Assembly (NCBI GenBank): GCA_016946835.1
Contig: JACVTC010000006.1
Span: 2,068,501-2,132,500, forward strand
Origin: Neocallimastix lanati (nom. inval.)
Taxonomy: Eukaryota; Neocallimastigomycota; Neocallimastigomycetes; Neocallimastigales; Neocallimastigaceae
DNA: 64,000 nt
Direction of reading: 5' to 3'
Within the stretch, counting starts at the first letter, position 1; every line of letters begins with the position of its first letter. The translations under genes and the position numbers were made by a program. The notes under the pieces were generated by a model. That model ran no database searches. It was not told the origin of the DNA and saw only the letters and a program-made list of their open reading frames with translations. This document shows, piece by piece, positions 46,626-59,317 of the stretch.

Positions 46626-48170
46626 AATAATTTAATATAGTAATAATTTTATTATTTATAGTTATATAACAAAAACCAAATAAAATAAAATAAAATAAAG
46701 CGAATAGTTGAAATTCAAATATAAAATACAGATTGAATAAAATAAAATAAAATAAATAGTAGAATATTGAATATAATCAAAGTACAGATTGAATAAAATA
46801 AAATAAAATAAATAGTAGAATATTGAATATAATCAAAGTACAGATTGAATAAAATAAAATAAAATAAATAGTAGAATATTGAATATAATCAAAGTACAGA
46901 TTGAATAAAATAAAATAAATAGTAGAATATTGAATATAATCAAAGTACAGATTGAATAAAATAAAATAAAATAAATAGTAGAATATTGAATATAATCAAA
47001 GTACAGATTGAATAAAATAAAATAAAATAAATAGTAGAATATTGAATATAATCAAAGTACAGATTGAATAAAATAAAATAAATAGTAGAATATTGAATAT
47101 AATCAAAGTACAGATTGAATAAAATAAAATAAAATAAATAGTAGAATATTGAATATAATCAAAGTACAGATTGAATAAAATAAAATAAAATAAATAGTAG
47201 AATATTGAATATAATCAAAGTATAGATTGAATAAAATAAAATAAAATAAAATAAAATAAAATAAATAGTAGAATATTGAATATAAAGTACAGATTGAATA
47301 AAATAAAATAAAATAAATAGTAGAATATTGAATATAATCAAAGTACAGATTGAATAAAATAAAATAAAATAAATTGTAGAATATTGAATATAATCAAAGT
47401 ACAGATTGAATAAAATAAAATAAAATAAAGCAAATAATTAAAATAGTAAATATAAAATACAGATTAAATAAAATAAAATAAATAGTAAAATATTATTAAA
47501 TAAAATAAAATAGAATAGAATAAAATAAAATAATAGTTGAAATATGAATATAATTTTAGTACGGATTGAATAAAATAAAACGAAATAAAATGAATTAAAA
47601 AATTTTTAATATCTATTATTTTTATTAATATTTAGTTTGCTTGTATGTTGGCCATGACCTTTAAGATTCGTACACTCTCAAAGAAATATGGAGACACCAC
47701 ATTCATATTTTTTATTATTGTTCTAACAATATCACAATTTTTCTTTCAAATAGCTTTTAATTTATTCTTATCAGATGGTAGCCAAGTAAAAGTATCATCA
47801 CTTCTTTTGAATTATCTCCATTTATTTATTTCATTAATTACTGTTTATATATTAATTGGAAATAGACTTCTCTTTATTAGAAAGCATCCTGTCAAAAATA
47901 AGGAAAAATTATTGAAAGGCGACTTTGATAATGTTAATAACCTTGTCAACTTTATTCATATTAGAAAATCTGACGATTCATCATTTAGCTTTTTCAGAAG
48001 TTTCCGAAAGAGTAAGACTAATACTGGTAGTGCTACAAATAATAGTTCAAAGTTTGATAGTATATATTCAACTAAAAGTGAAGTAACTTATGGTCAAAAT
48101 CAAAGTTCTATCATTATTCAATCAACTAATATAACTAATGGTGAAATAGATGACAATACCACTAGTAATA

Positions 48171-48175
<5 letters not shown>
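44649..48175 (+). CDS. class C GPCR-like receptor with solute-binding-protein ectodomain (copy 1)
   Basis: Two exons, 44649..46565 and 47636..48175, give 818 residues. The donor GTAAGT and acceptor TTTAG are in phase 0. Residues 1-19 form a signal peptide. About 22-440 resemble family-1 bacterial solute (sugar) binding proteins, with YGLPYELDFDLVYYHE (175-190) and LSSKEMQIYRALQMGIIPTF (356-375). About 467 onwards is a class C seven-helix domain. It carries HPYIKAMSPQLTNLTILG (498-515), comparable to the intracellular-loop-1 region of GABA-B-type receptors, and Cys535 and Cys621 at the places of the conserved disulphide. Four helices and the start of the fifth lie in exon 1. The rest of helix 5, helices 6-7 and a Ser/Thr/Asn-rich cytoplasmic tail of about 80 residues lie in exon 2. 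It probably binds an extracellular small molecule, perhaps a sugar, and signals through a G protein. Such fusions are known from anaerobic gut fungi. The ligand is not predictable. Confidence 0.9.
46566..47635 (+). repeat. 1,070-bp intron filled with a 56-bp minisatellite
   Basis: After GTAAGT comes a T(21)A(22) run (46571-46617). From about 46723 to 47420 about 12 copies follow of a 56-bp unit with core AGTAGAATATTGAATATAAT then CAAAGTACAGATTGA and (AAATA)2-6. Degenerate copies continue to 47590. Copy lengths vary by multiples of 5 bp through the AAATA subrepeat. The equivalent intron of the sister gene is 88 bp without repeats. Confidence 0.92.
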
Positions 48176-48230
<55 letters not shown>

Positions 48231-48968
48231 AATATATATAATATTGATTCTGAATTTAATATATATAATAGGTATAAATTATATTATATAAAGTGAAATA
48301 AATAAAATAATATATATATATATATATAAACTTTAATAACATTAGTTGTATTATTTAAAATAAAAAAATAAAATAAATATATAATAATTGATATATTATA
48401 TATAAATTGTATAAAATAAAATAATAAATAAATATATATATATATGTAAAAAAAAAAAAAAAAACTTTTATTATGTTATTAATTAAATTTGACCTTTCAT
48501 CATTTTTTATTCATTTGTATTGCTAAAATAAATAATATAAATTATTAAATATATAAATATAATAATAAAAATAATTCGTATGATAAAAAATTCTTAATGA
48601 TATTTTTATAAATTATATTGAATTATTGGTAATTGTTTAATCTTCTTAACAAGTATTTATCAAATTTTTAAATTAAAATTTTTATTCTTAAAGATATACA
48701 CTCAAATTCTGATTATATTTTCAATAATGATCCTATCAATTATCCTTCATTTGTTAATTTAATACACTTTATAATAGTATATATCTTAAAAAAAATATAT
48801 ATATATATGCCAATAAAATAAAATAAAATAAAATAAAATAAAATAAAAAAAAAGAAACATATTTTTAATTTATTATTTAATTTATTATTTTTAATACTTT
48901 ATTTGGTTGAAATTTTAAATATTAAAATAAACCCTTTTAATATACATATTCATTTAAAATATAAGCAC

Positions 48969-49034
<66 letters not shown>

Positions 49035-49681
49035 GTAAATTGATATTAAATTGATATTATATGTTTTTTTTTATTTTATTTTATGATTTATTTATTTATT
49101 TTATTTTTTATTTATTTATTTTTTTTATATATATTTTTTTTTTGATATTTAAGTTTTTTTATATTATAATTTATATAAATTTTATTTAATATTAAACAAG
49201 GTTATAAATTATTTTTAAAGCATTTTATATTATTTTATTTACATATTGAGTATTGAGTAGTTGGACTTCAAAATTATATATTTAGTTTACTTAATCTAAA
49301 ATTTTATAAGCAATAAAATTAAAAATAATTTTTTTTTTTTTTTATAAATATAAATCATAATAATAATAAATTTGTAGAACTTGCGGATGATAACAATTAA
49401 AATAATAGTGAAACCTATCAGATATTAATAGCATTGAAAACCGTTATTAATTTTTATTTAAATTTTAAATTCAAATTCATATTATAATATTTCTAATGAA
49501 AATTTTCTTTATATTAGTTTTTTTTTTTTTTTTTTTTTTTTTTTTATTATTATTTTGGTAATATATATATATGCTATCATAAAATAAATTAATAAAATTG
49601 ACATAATTTTAAACCATAAATTCCTGACTCTTAACAATATATATATATTTTTTGGTAATATTTTTTCTTTTTTTTTGGTAA

Positions 49682-49712
<31 letters not shown>

Positions 49713-49869
49713 TGAATTTGGTAACTTTTTTAAATAAAATATGAAAACTATGATTTTATAGTAATGATATAATTAATAATATATTATTAAATAAAACAAC
49801 ATATTATTAAAAATATTTATAATCATGAAAATATTAATAATAAAGATAATTATATATATAAAAACAACA

Positions 49870-49907
<38 letters not shown>

Positions 49908-50731
49908 CATTTAATTATAATACTTTAAGGTTATATCAGATATAGTTAATATTATGATAATATAATGAAAATTATTATAACTGTTTTAATTATACCATTA
50001 GTAATAGTCGGTTCATTTTAGTAATACTTTTAGGAATTATCAAATATCAAATGATAAATTAAAATTTTATAAATTTTGGTTTAAATTTATTTAAGAGATA
50101 TTAATGTTATATTTTATTATAAAATTTTCTATCAGAATTTATTTTATAATATTTATAATATACCTATAGAAAAATATTAGAAAAAGTTCTTCTATATACA
50201 TAGAGTATATACTATCCACAACAATCAATAAAATATATAAAGAATGAAAATGGACCATTTATTTTATTATCTAAATAATTTGATAAGTTTTTAAATGATT
50301 TTCATTAAATAAATATTTTTTTTTATTTTATATTTTTAATTATAAATCTTTTTTATTAATAAAGGTATAATTGTTTAATTTTTTTTTAAAATATTTATAT
50401 CTTATCATAATAGTTTTAAATATAAATTATTTATTTCTTTTTATATATTTTTTATTTATTAACAATTATTATAAATATATCTATTTTTTTATTTATATAT
50501 TGCATATTTTAATAAATGAAAATTTTCTATTTCATTTCTCTCATATATTAAATTAAAATAACAAATAAATAATAAATAACCATTCTTTAATTCATATTTT
50601 GTAGTATTTTTTTTTTTTTTTATTTTTTATTTTAATTTAATTATTTATTACATATCAAATATATATATTTAAAGATAGTATTTAATACATATTGTTTAGT
50701 TGCTATTTATACATTAAATACTTATAATTGC
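48176..50731. other. AT-rich intergenic, no supported gene
   Basis: An (AAT)n run begins directly at the receptor stop (48172-48225). (ATT)n lies at 48966-49032 and long T-runs near 49518-49545, 49679-49708 and 49870-49908. Short less-simple spots at 49372-49440 and 50190-50260 have no frame. Confidence 0.5.
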
Positions 50732-51292
50732 TTATGTTTTGGTTCTAATAAATTTGATGGCATTTATTAATTTTCCATCCTTCTCCAAATAATTTTTAAG
50801 AAATTTCTCTTTTTGAAATCCATTTTTAATTAATATCTTTTGACTAGCTATATTCCATTCGAATACGATGGCATTAATTTTTGAATATTTATATTCATCG
50901 AATCCAATATGAAGAAGTGTCTGAATAATTGAAGTTCCAATTCCTTTACCCCAATATTTTTGACCTATCCAATAACCTATTTCAATTTCTGTTGATGTTG
51001 AAGAAAGGTCAGAACCACCAAAACCACAACTTCCAATCAATTTTCCTGAACTTTTTTCTTTAATAGCAAAATTTATTATTCGGTTATATTTTTTTTTAAG
51101 ATCGTCGTACAAATGAATGAATTCAAGAGCGTTCTGAAGAGTATAAGGTTGAGGAAGATATCTTACATTCTTATGAATTTCAGTATCATTTCCTAATAAT
51201 TCAACTATTGCTGGACCGTCTGAATCCTGAAATTCAGTTAATACTATATTTGAAATTGAAGTTGTATATTCAATATTTTTACTTTCACTCAT
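50732..51292 (-). CDS. GNAT family N-acetyltransferase (RimJ/RimL-like)
   Basis: 186 residues, intronless, with the ATG at 51292. The fold pattern matches the Acetyltransf_3 (RimJ/RimL-type) branch: an N-terminal strand with LTEF.D.D, a central FAIKEKSSGKLIGSCGFGG, then IEIGYWIGQKYWGKGIGT. The acetyl-CoA loop Q-K-Y-W-G-K-G-I-G-T is at 111-120, and NIASQKILIKNGFQKE at 147-162 is the usual end motif. It transfers acetyl from acetyl-CoA to an amine, and the substrate (protein N-terminus or small molecule) cannot be told from sequence. Length is normal for the family. It stands alone between receptor genes with no shared control visible. Bacterial-type members of this branch are often acquired by transfer in gut fungi, which is inference here. 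Confidence 0.92.
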   Translation of the reverse strand: MSESKNIEYTTSISNIVLTEFQDSDGPAIVELLGNDTEIHKNVRYLPQPYTLQNALEFIHLYDDLKKKYNRIINFAIKEKSSGKLIGSCGFGGSDLSSTSTEIEIGYWIGQKYWGKGIGTSIIQTLLHIGFDEYKYSKINAIVFEWNIASQKILIKNGFQKEKFLKNYLEKDGKLINAIKFIRTKT

Positions 51293-53238
51293 TATTATTA
51301 ATAGAATATGTTAATATGTTAATAGAGAATATGAAACACTAATTCAATGATGTAATTTATTTGTCAATACTAGAAATATTTATTATAATACAACGATATA
51401 ATTAATATAACATTTGTTTAAAAAAAAAAAAAATAAAAAAGATTTCTTTTTCATAAAAATAAAAATGAATTGAAATATAATAATAATAGTAATAGTATTA
51501 ATAATAAAAAGAACAAAAGGAAATAATAAAATATATATGTTAAATATATTATTATTAATATAAAAAGTATTTACAATGTTATATAATATTTTATATATAT
51601 TTAAATCAATAAATAAAATAAAATTTAAAGAGAACAATTCTTTAAATATTTATATTAAGTAGAAATATTTAATTTTATTTATATATAAATTCATATAATT
51701 TTAATATTCAATTTTAATAATTTTTTTTTTTTTTAATAGTCAATTTATTAAGTGTTTAAAAATTATATTTATAAGAAATGAGGTTATGCTTATAAATAAA
51801 ATGAGGTTTTGATAAATATTATTATAATTATTAATTCAATTAATTAAAAAAAAAAAAAAAATTTTTTTTATTAATATTTTATAATATATATATATATATA
51901 TATATATTTTTATATATAAAGTTTAATTTTTAATTTTTAAAAACATATATGTAACTATTATATTTTATGAATATTTCAATCTTTTTATTTTTTTATTCTA
52001 AATTATTATATATGAAATACTTTTTTTTTTAAAATGGTATTATTGTAATTTCTGTAAAACTTGTTTTTTTTTAACGCCATTAATTTTATAAATATATAAT
52101 TAAATATATTAATATTTTTTACAATGATTTAACTAAAATTTTTATTAAAAAAAAAAAAAAAAAGTATATAACGCCATTTACAAACTTTAACATAATTATT
52201 TTTCTTTATTTTCTTAATTATTAAATTATTATTTTTTATTAATATTATTATTATAAATGGAATTATTTCTGGTTATTATAATAAGTTATATTAATATCAT
52301 TACTATAAAAAATTTTTTTAAAAGAATTAAAATTGAATATTTATTAATTAAATAATAATAATAATTTAAGTAACACTGCTTTACATATTGAATTATATAT
52401 AAATATTTTACAAAATTATTAAATATTAAGATATACATTAATAGGTTTATAAGGATAAGAATAATGCATACTTAATAGTAATATGAAGTTTTAATGATTT
52501 CATTAATAATAAAATTATTTTAATGAAAATATATAAAAATTTTTGATTTTTTTATATATTTACATAAATATATATTAATAAATATATTATTTAAAAATAA
52601 TAAAAAATCATAATTGTATATTAATTATCTATTATTTTTTTTTCTTAAACGATAAAATATTAATAATAATAATAATAATAGTAATAATAATACATTCTGT
52701 TTATATCATATTGATATTCATAAAATAAAAAAAAATTTTTTATTGAATATCTGTAGATTATAAAAAATATATATATATATTCTTTTTCTTTTCTTATTTT
52801 ACTTGTTTTATTTAAAACTCTTATTTTAGTTGTTATACTTCAAAAAAACAAGTTTAATTATTATTATAAATTAATTAATATATATATATATATACTTTTT
52901 CTATTAATATTAAATCATTTAACATATACATTTTATTATTTCCTATTGTTCGTTTTATTATTATTATTAATATTATTATTATACTTCAATTCTTATTTTT
53001 CTTTTTATGAAAGTGAAATTAAAAAAAAATTTTTTTTAAATAAAGGTTATATTAATTATATCAATGTATTATAATAAAGATTTCTAATATTTACAAATAA
53101 ATTACAACCTTGAATGTGAGTAATTTTTTTTTTAAAAAAAAAAATAAAATAAAAAAAAGTTCTTAAAAAATTATTTTATTTGATAATACTAGTGTATTAA
53201 ATGAAATATTCGATTGATTCTTTTTTGGTATATATGAA
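51293..53238. other. AT-rich intergenic, no supported gene
   Basis: Homopolymers, (TA)n near 51885-51906, and two copies of TAACGCCATT (52074 and 52169), a word also found in the 31.2/31.6 kb repeat pair. No frame is supported. Confidence 0.45.
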
Positions 53239-53836
53239 TCATATTTTCAAATCATATTCTCTATTAATATATTCCATTAAATTTTCCATTTTTATATTAA
53301 ATTCTGTATTGTTTAGATGTTCACTCGCCTTAAATTTTTCTGAATTTTTTATAAAGAATTTTTTTAAATAGTATTTTAATTCTTTTTTTGAGGAGTCATT
53401 ATCATTTTGATTTGTAAATATATCATTATTTATTTTTGGCATTATATATTTATCAACAAAGTTTTGAACTTCTTCATTTTTGAGATATCCAGCTAAAAGA
53501 TTATTGAAAAATAGTATCAACAATAGTATTAATAATAATAATAATAATATATGAATTATTTATATATATAAATAAAACTTTTTTATTTCAAAATTTAAAT
53601 AGAAAAAAAAAAAAAAAATTCAAACATTCATATTTTAAAAACTTACCATTTTTAACTCTACATAAAAAAAATAATAATTCATAAACATATTCATAATAAT
53701 CTTCTATTAATTTGGAAAGTACTTGTTTATCCCTTTTATTATCGTCCTTAATAAGTAAATCTTTATATTTATTAACTATTCTATATATTTTAGAAGAAAT
53801 TTTTGGTATTTTGTTTAAGAATATCAAATCTGACAT
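53239..53836 (-). CDS. small two-exon protein of unknown function
   Basis: Exons 53836..53647 and 53492..53239 join in frame to 147 residues. The donor is GTAAGT (53646-53641), the acceptor CTTTTAG ends at 53493, and the 154-bp intron joins AAT-G to CT. The start ATG is at 53836 (MSDLIFLNKIPKISS). The protein is helical and charged. A front half (KIYRIVNKYKDLLI, QVLSKLIEDYYEYVYELLFF) is followed by a Lys/Asn/Glu-rich half ending NREYDLKI. There is no signal peptide, and the one hydrophobic patch YVYELLFFLCRV is amphipathic rather than clearly membrane-spanning. I do not recognise a family. Clean splice sites and absence of stops argue that it is real, while small size and bias leave doubt. 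Confidence 0.6.
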
Positions 53837-54001
53837 TGTTCGATATATTTGTTTTAAATTTTATTAAATTTTATTAAATTATTAAAGGGATAAAATAATT
53901 ATTATATTGTTATTTTCTTTTTAATGAATAATCCCTAATTTACGAAATGAAAAAGATATATAAAACATTAAATCAAAAAAAAAAAAATTTTATTGACAAA
54001 A

Positions 54002-54035
<34 letters not shown>

Positions 54036-55639
54036 GTACTGCTTTTTAATAATTTAAAATCAATTTGGATTAAATTAAATAAAAATAATTTAAATATTGA
54101 ATAATAATTATTAAACTTTAAAATTTTTAAGATTTTTAATTAAAAAATAAATATATGTATATATATATTTATATATATATAGATTAAAATTTGAATTTTA
54201 AAATATTTAATTTTAAAATATTTAAAAAAAAAAAGAAAAAAAATTTAAAAATTTTTAATTAAAAAAAAAAAAAAGACTAATATATATTGATTAAAATTTT
54301 AAAATATTAAAAATATATATATATATAGATATATTATATTTATATATATATAAAGATTTTAATTAAAGTGTATAATATTTATGTTCTTTCCATGTTTTTT
54401 TCTTAGTTTTTTCTTTATCTTTGTCTTAACTTTTTTCTTTTTCTTTTTCTTTTCCATTTACTTATAATATTGTATATTTTTATTGAAAATTATTTATTAA
54501 ATAAATTTAATATAGATGATTTATTTAATTATTATTTAATTATACATTTATTTATTATTATTAGTTTTTTATATTATCTATGTACATGAAAATATAGAGT
54601 CTTTGAATAGAAATATTTATTAACATAAATAATGTAAATTCATATGATATAAAGATAATTTTATATAAATAAAATTTATATTTTTAAAATATTTAATCTT
54701 TATTCTACTAGATTATTTAATATATACATTAATTTATACTTTAAAAAGAAAATTAAGAAAATTAGGATGATACATAAATTTATGCACTATTTATATAAAA
54801 TTTAAATGAATACTAATTATAAGTGTATAAAAATAACATAATTCTATCAATTACACATGTACATTTGTTAAATAAAAGGGTTCATGCATTAGTTTAAACT
54901 TATTTACTTTACTTTTTTTATTCAATTATTACCATAAGATTAATTTTTAATCTTTTTACTAACTACCTTTCTTACTAAAGAATTAACTATCCTTTTTTTA
55001 ATATTTGATATTTCTTTTTATTATTTAATAAAAAAAAATATTGTTAATTTGACCAAATTAAGCATCTAATCAATAGTTTATTTTGTTGTAGTTTCACTGC
55101 AAATATTAATTTATAATAATAAAATTTATATATAGTATTAATTAATACTATTAATACTATGTATTATTCAAATATAAGCATTTAATATTAATAACTTTAA
55201 TTAATATAATAATATGACTATCACATATTATTTAAATATCGAATATTCCTTCCCTCTAAGAAGTTATTTTACTTTAATTTATAAAACTATAAATAACTAA
55301 TTCAATTTTTAGAAAAAAAAATATTTTTATTAATGGTATTTTTTTTAATGATATTTTTTATAATGATATATTTTTTAACATTTTTGTAATTAATATTTTT
55401 TTTGTCTATTATTAGTATCTCTTGATTTACTTATTTTAAAATTTTTTTTTATAATTAACATATTGAGATAAAACTTTAAGAGAAAATTTTTCTTTAACAA
55501 TGTTCTAAACTATTTCTTTAATAATAAATAGTCCTAAATATTAATTTTCTAACTTATTTCTATTAAAATTTCTATCTTTTTTTACCTTGTCTTTGATTTT
55601 AAAATTTTGATTTAATAATCCAAACTTTTTTTTTTCCTT
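53837..55639. other. AT-rich intergenic; possible remains of a gypsy LTR
   Basis: (AAT)n lies at 54005-54033 and TA-rich runs to 54350. At 55245-55262 the minus strand reads CTTAGAGGGAAGGAA, a purine tract that could precede a 3' LTR of the gypsy relic. The sequence below it (to about 54560) would then be LTR. The partner LTR was not found. Confidence 0.4.
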
Positions 55640-56545
55640 TTTGTCTTGTTTTTCAATAACGAATAAAATAAAGCATCTTTCGAGTTATGTTTGAGACTCA
55701 CTGTGTTTGGTAAGTAAATCTTTCTATAAGTTTTTAGTCTATGAACCTAGCAGGTAAATTAGATAATAATTGGTAAAAATCTTAAAGGTAAATTGTGTGT
55801 CTTTCACAAAGTAATTCAATAGTTGAATATCTTGTTACTGCTGATTTTCCTAATTGCCTACATTGAAGAAAGCAAAGCCGTATTTCATTCAATTCTTCTA
55901 TAAATTAAGATTTGGCTTTCACTTTTAATAGAATTACCTCTATTTAAATCTTCCATCCTCATCAAGAGGGTAGTTAGTATTTTCATAATAAAGAGTCGAA
56001 ATAAGTATATCATTATTAATAAGAACTGAAGATTCTTTCAGTTGTAATTTTCATGAGGGAATCAGTCATCACATTAGACTAAAGTAGTTTGATAGATGAT
56101 ACCGATTTGAAGCTGATTAAATGTAGAACCCTATTTACCATACTTATTCAAATGAGGTTTATATATATTTAATTAAAAGATTATTTTCCTTTAATTTCTA
56201 TAATTAAAGGAAAATAATCTTTTTATTAAATATATATTTTATATAGGTTACCAAGAATAAGATATTTAAATCAATGGAAACAAAAATTTGCCGATGTATT
56301 TTCTAACTCTGTAATAAAATAGTTATACTCAGCGTATTTCAATTCACTACTAATAAACTTAATAAGGAATTCAATATTATCATTCTTAAGATATAGTAAA
56401 GCATTACTTTGTCTACTAACATCTGAAAGAATAATGAATGGAATAGAAAAACTGGGAAAACATAAAATAGGAGCTTTAGTTTAAGAAATTCTAAGGGAAC
56501 AAAAACTTTCATTTTTCTTAAGGAAAAGATTAAGATACGAAAGAA
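55640..56545 (-). pseudogene. decayed Ty3/gypsy pol fragment
   Basis: On the minus strand from about 56540, RT/RNase H text of the gypsy type is readable across frame changes. It runs APILCFPSFSIPFIILSDVS, then ISSELKYAEYNYFITELE, matching in order the family pattern API..PDF..PFI..TDAS and then S..L..AE.NY..TE.E. Further down, 56130-55640 holds broken integrase-like text, ending in words like VSLKHNSKDALFYSLLKNK near 55700-55640. Many stops are present. A hairpin insertion sits between the two parts at 56160-56240. The fragment lacks gag and protease. Confidence 0.7.
56160..56240. repeat. hairpin with ~37-bp arms inside the gypsy relic
   Basis: Arms 56160-56196 and 56202-56240 are inverted with only one or two differences; the inner 22 bp (AAAGATTATTTTCCTTTAAT) is perfect. 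The loop is about 5 bases. It separates RT-type from integrase-type text, so it is probably an inserted foldback micro-element. Confidence 0.85.
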
Positions 56546-57420
<875 letters not shown>

Positions 57421-57529
57421 CTTCTATTTTATGGAAATAAACCATCAAAAAAATGAAAAAAAAAAAAAAATTAACAAAAATTTTCAAGTCATTACTTATA
57501 ATCCTTAAAATTGATAATTTTTTTTTTGT

Positions 57530-57832
57530 TTATGGTATAGAAATATATTTAATGAATTATGTATTGATGTTAAACCAATTACAATAAACACTAATAAAGC
57601 AGCTATATACAATTGTGAAAATGAAATAAATAACCTTAAATCTTAACATATTGATCAAAGATACCATAGCATCAGAGAACTTAATCAAGAAAAATTACAT
57701 TAATCTGAAATATATTGTATCTGAAAATAATTTATTAGATGAATTTACTAAGTATCTTAATATAACAAAGATAAATAAATTCGGAGAAATCATTCTTTCT
57801 AAGCTTTTAATGATCTTAAACTTTAGAGAGAA
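57530..57832 (+). pseudogene. 3' end of a copia pol (RNase H tail), truncated
   Basis: The plus strand reads INTNKAAIYNCENEINNLKS, a stop, then IRELN and, after a shift, ENNLLDEFTKYLNITKINKF. The order is the same as the end of the complete copia (KAAIYNCENE ... GFTKYLNSTL). It ends in a purine tract (TTTAGAGAGAA) and an LTR. Everything upstream is missing, so this is a 5'-truncated copy of a related family. Confidence 0.8.
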
Positions 57833-58140
57833 TGTTAGAAATAAAGTTTATTTTCTTAAATAATAACTTAGCTTATAATGAAATAACATAGATTAATTTA
57901 TTTATCATATTAAATGAATTAATAAAAATTGTATGATAGTATATTACGTAAATATATTAATAACGAACGAATGACGTACACTTGTTATTAATATATTTAC
58001 ATATACAAATATATTGTATAAGATCTTTTGTTGTTTAAAGTAATAATTCTCCAAATGCATAATTTAAAATGATTATATTAATTAATTTAAAAATATTCTT
58101 AATAAAATATACTGATGAAAAAAATACATAAATTCTAACA
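57833..58140 (+). repeat. 3' LTR of the truncated copia copy
   Basis: 308 bp with perfect inverted ends TGTTAGAA...TTCTAACA. The start TGTTAGAAATAAAGTTTATT matches the young LTR. The middle holds ATGACGTAC at 57971-57979, the same motif seen in the other LTRs, in the middle of an imperfect inverted repeat (AATATATTAATAAC). Confidence 0.85.
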
Positions 58141-58189
58141 ACCTATATAAAAAAACTTTATATATAATAATATATAATTAATATCATGG

Positions 58190-58221
58190 GATTCAAAATA
58201 AGGTGAACCTTATTTTGAATC
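58190..58221. repeat. perfect 15-bp-stem hairpin
   Basis: GATTCAAAATAAGGT, loop GA, then its exact reverse complement. It lies between the copia LTR and the receptor exon relic. Confidence 0.9.
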
Positions 58222-58324
58222 ATTAAACCTCAATTTTTAAATGTTTATTAATAATAAAATTTATATAAATTTGTTTATGTTATTTATAGTAAAAAAAAAA
58301 AAAAATTTATATTGTACATTAGGC

Positions 58325-58445
58325 CAACCTTGTTAGATTTATTCATATTAGAGGGCATAATGATTCTAAAGTTCATTCGTTCAATCCATTAGTATTAATA
58401 ACGATGAAATAGATGATAGGATCTTTAATAAATAACAATAAATAG
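58325..58445 (+). pseudogene. relic of receptor exon 2 (third copy)
   Basis: The text NLVRFIHIRGHNDSK matches NLVNFIHIRKSDDS of copy 1 (47938-47980). The end of exon 2 is then recognisable in DNA (AACGATGAAATAGATGATAG versus AATGGTGAAATAGATGACAA before the stop). The middle of the tail is deleted and the frame is broken. The downstream AT sequence also resembles the 3' flank of the intact genes. It shows a third receptor gene once stood between the two intact ones. Confidence 0.75.
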
Positions 58446-59317
58446 TGCGAATCATATCATTATTGAATTAGTATTTAATAGTTGGTATAAATTAATACTA
58501 TATAAATTGTATTTAAAATAAAATAGTAAATTAAATAAAAATTAGTAGTGTTAGTTAATATAAATATATAAAATAAAATATTGTAGTAAAAAATTATTTA
58601 ATAAAATAAATAAACGAAAAATTAATAAATGAATATACATATATATATATATATATAAACTTCAAATGATGATTAATAATACAAATGTTCTAAGGAGAAT
58701 TCATGAAGAACAAAAATCAGTAGTTGAACAAAAAGGTAATAATACAAGTTCCCTTAATTTTGATTATTAGAGTCAATAAAAATCAAATAATTTGAAATGA
58801 GTAATACTATATTAATAAAATTAAACCATAATATTAAAAAAGTAATATCGTAACAATAAAAAAATAATTATTATAAAATATAAAATACTAGAAATTCTCA
58901 TTTTTTTAAATATATTATTTTATATTTTTTTTTTTTGTGTGTGTGTGAATTTTTTTAATATTTCTCTAGATATTTTATTAATTTCTATTATTTAAACAAA
59001 GTTTTTTATTTTTTTTATTAAACCATAAATTTATGCTAATAAAAAATATTTATAAAAATTTATTGATTTATAAATAACTCTATTTTAAATTTCTTTAAAG
59101 ATCTAATAGGTGACTAATTACATTATACTAAATATATTTTAATTTTTTTTTATCAATCTATTAAAAAATATTTATAAAAATATAAAAATCTTATTAACTA
59201 AAAATATTCAGTGTTTATTTTAATTTAATAATATTTTATATTTATTTATTTTTATATTTAATCACCATTCCGAATAACATCATTCAATAAATGTAATTTA
59301 GTTATATTTAATATTTT
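58446..59317. other. AT-rich spacer, in part old receptor 3' flank
   Basis: Includes a GT run at 58936-58947. No coding frame is supported. Confidence 0.45.

Noticed and set aside
46566-46640. Continuation of receptor copy 1 past the splice donor to a stop at 46640
   Set aside because: The sequence after GTAAGT is a T-run/A-run, and the sister gene splices at the same codon to a conserved exon 2.
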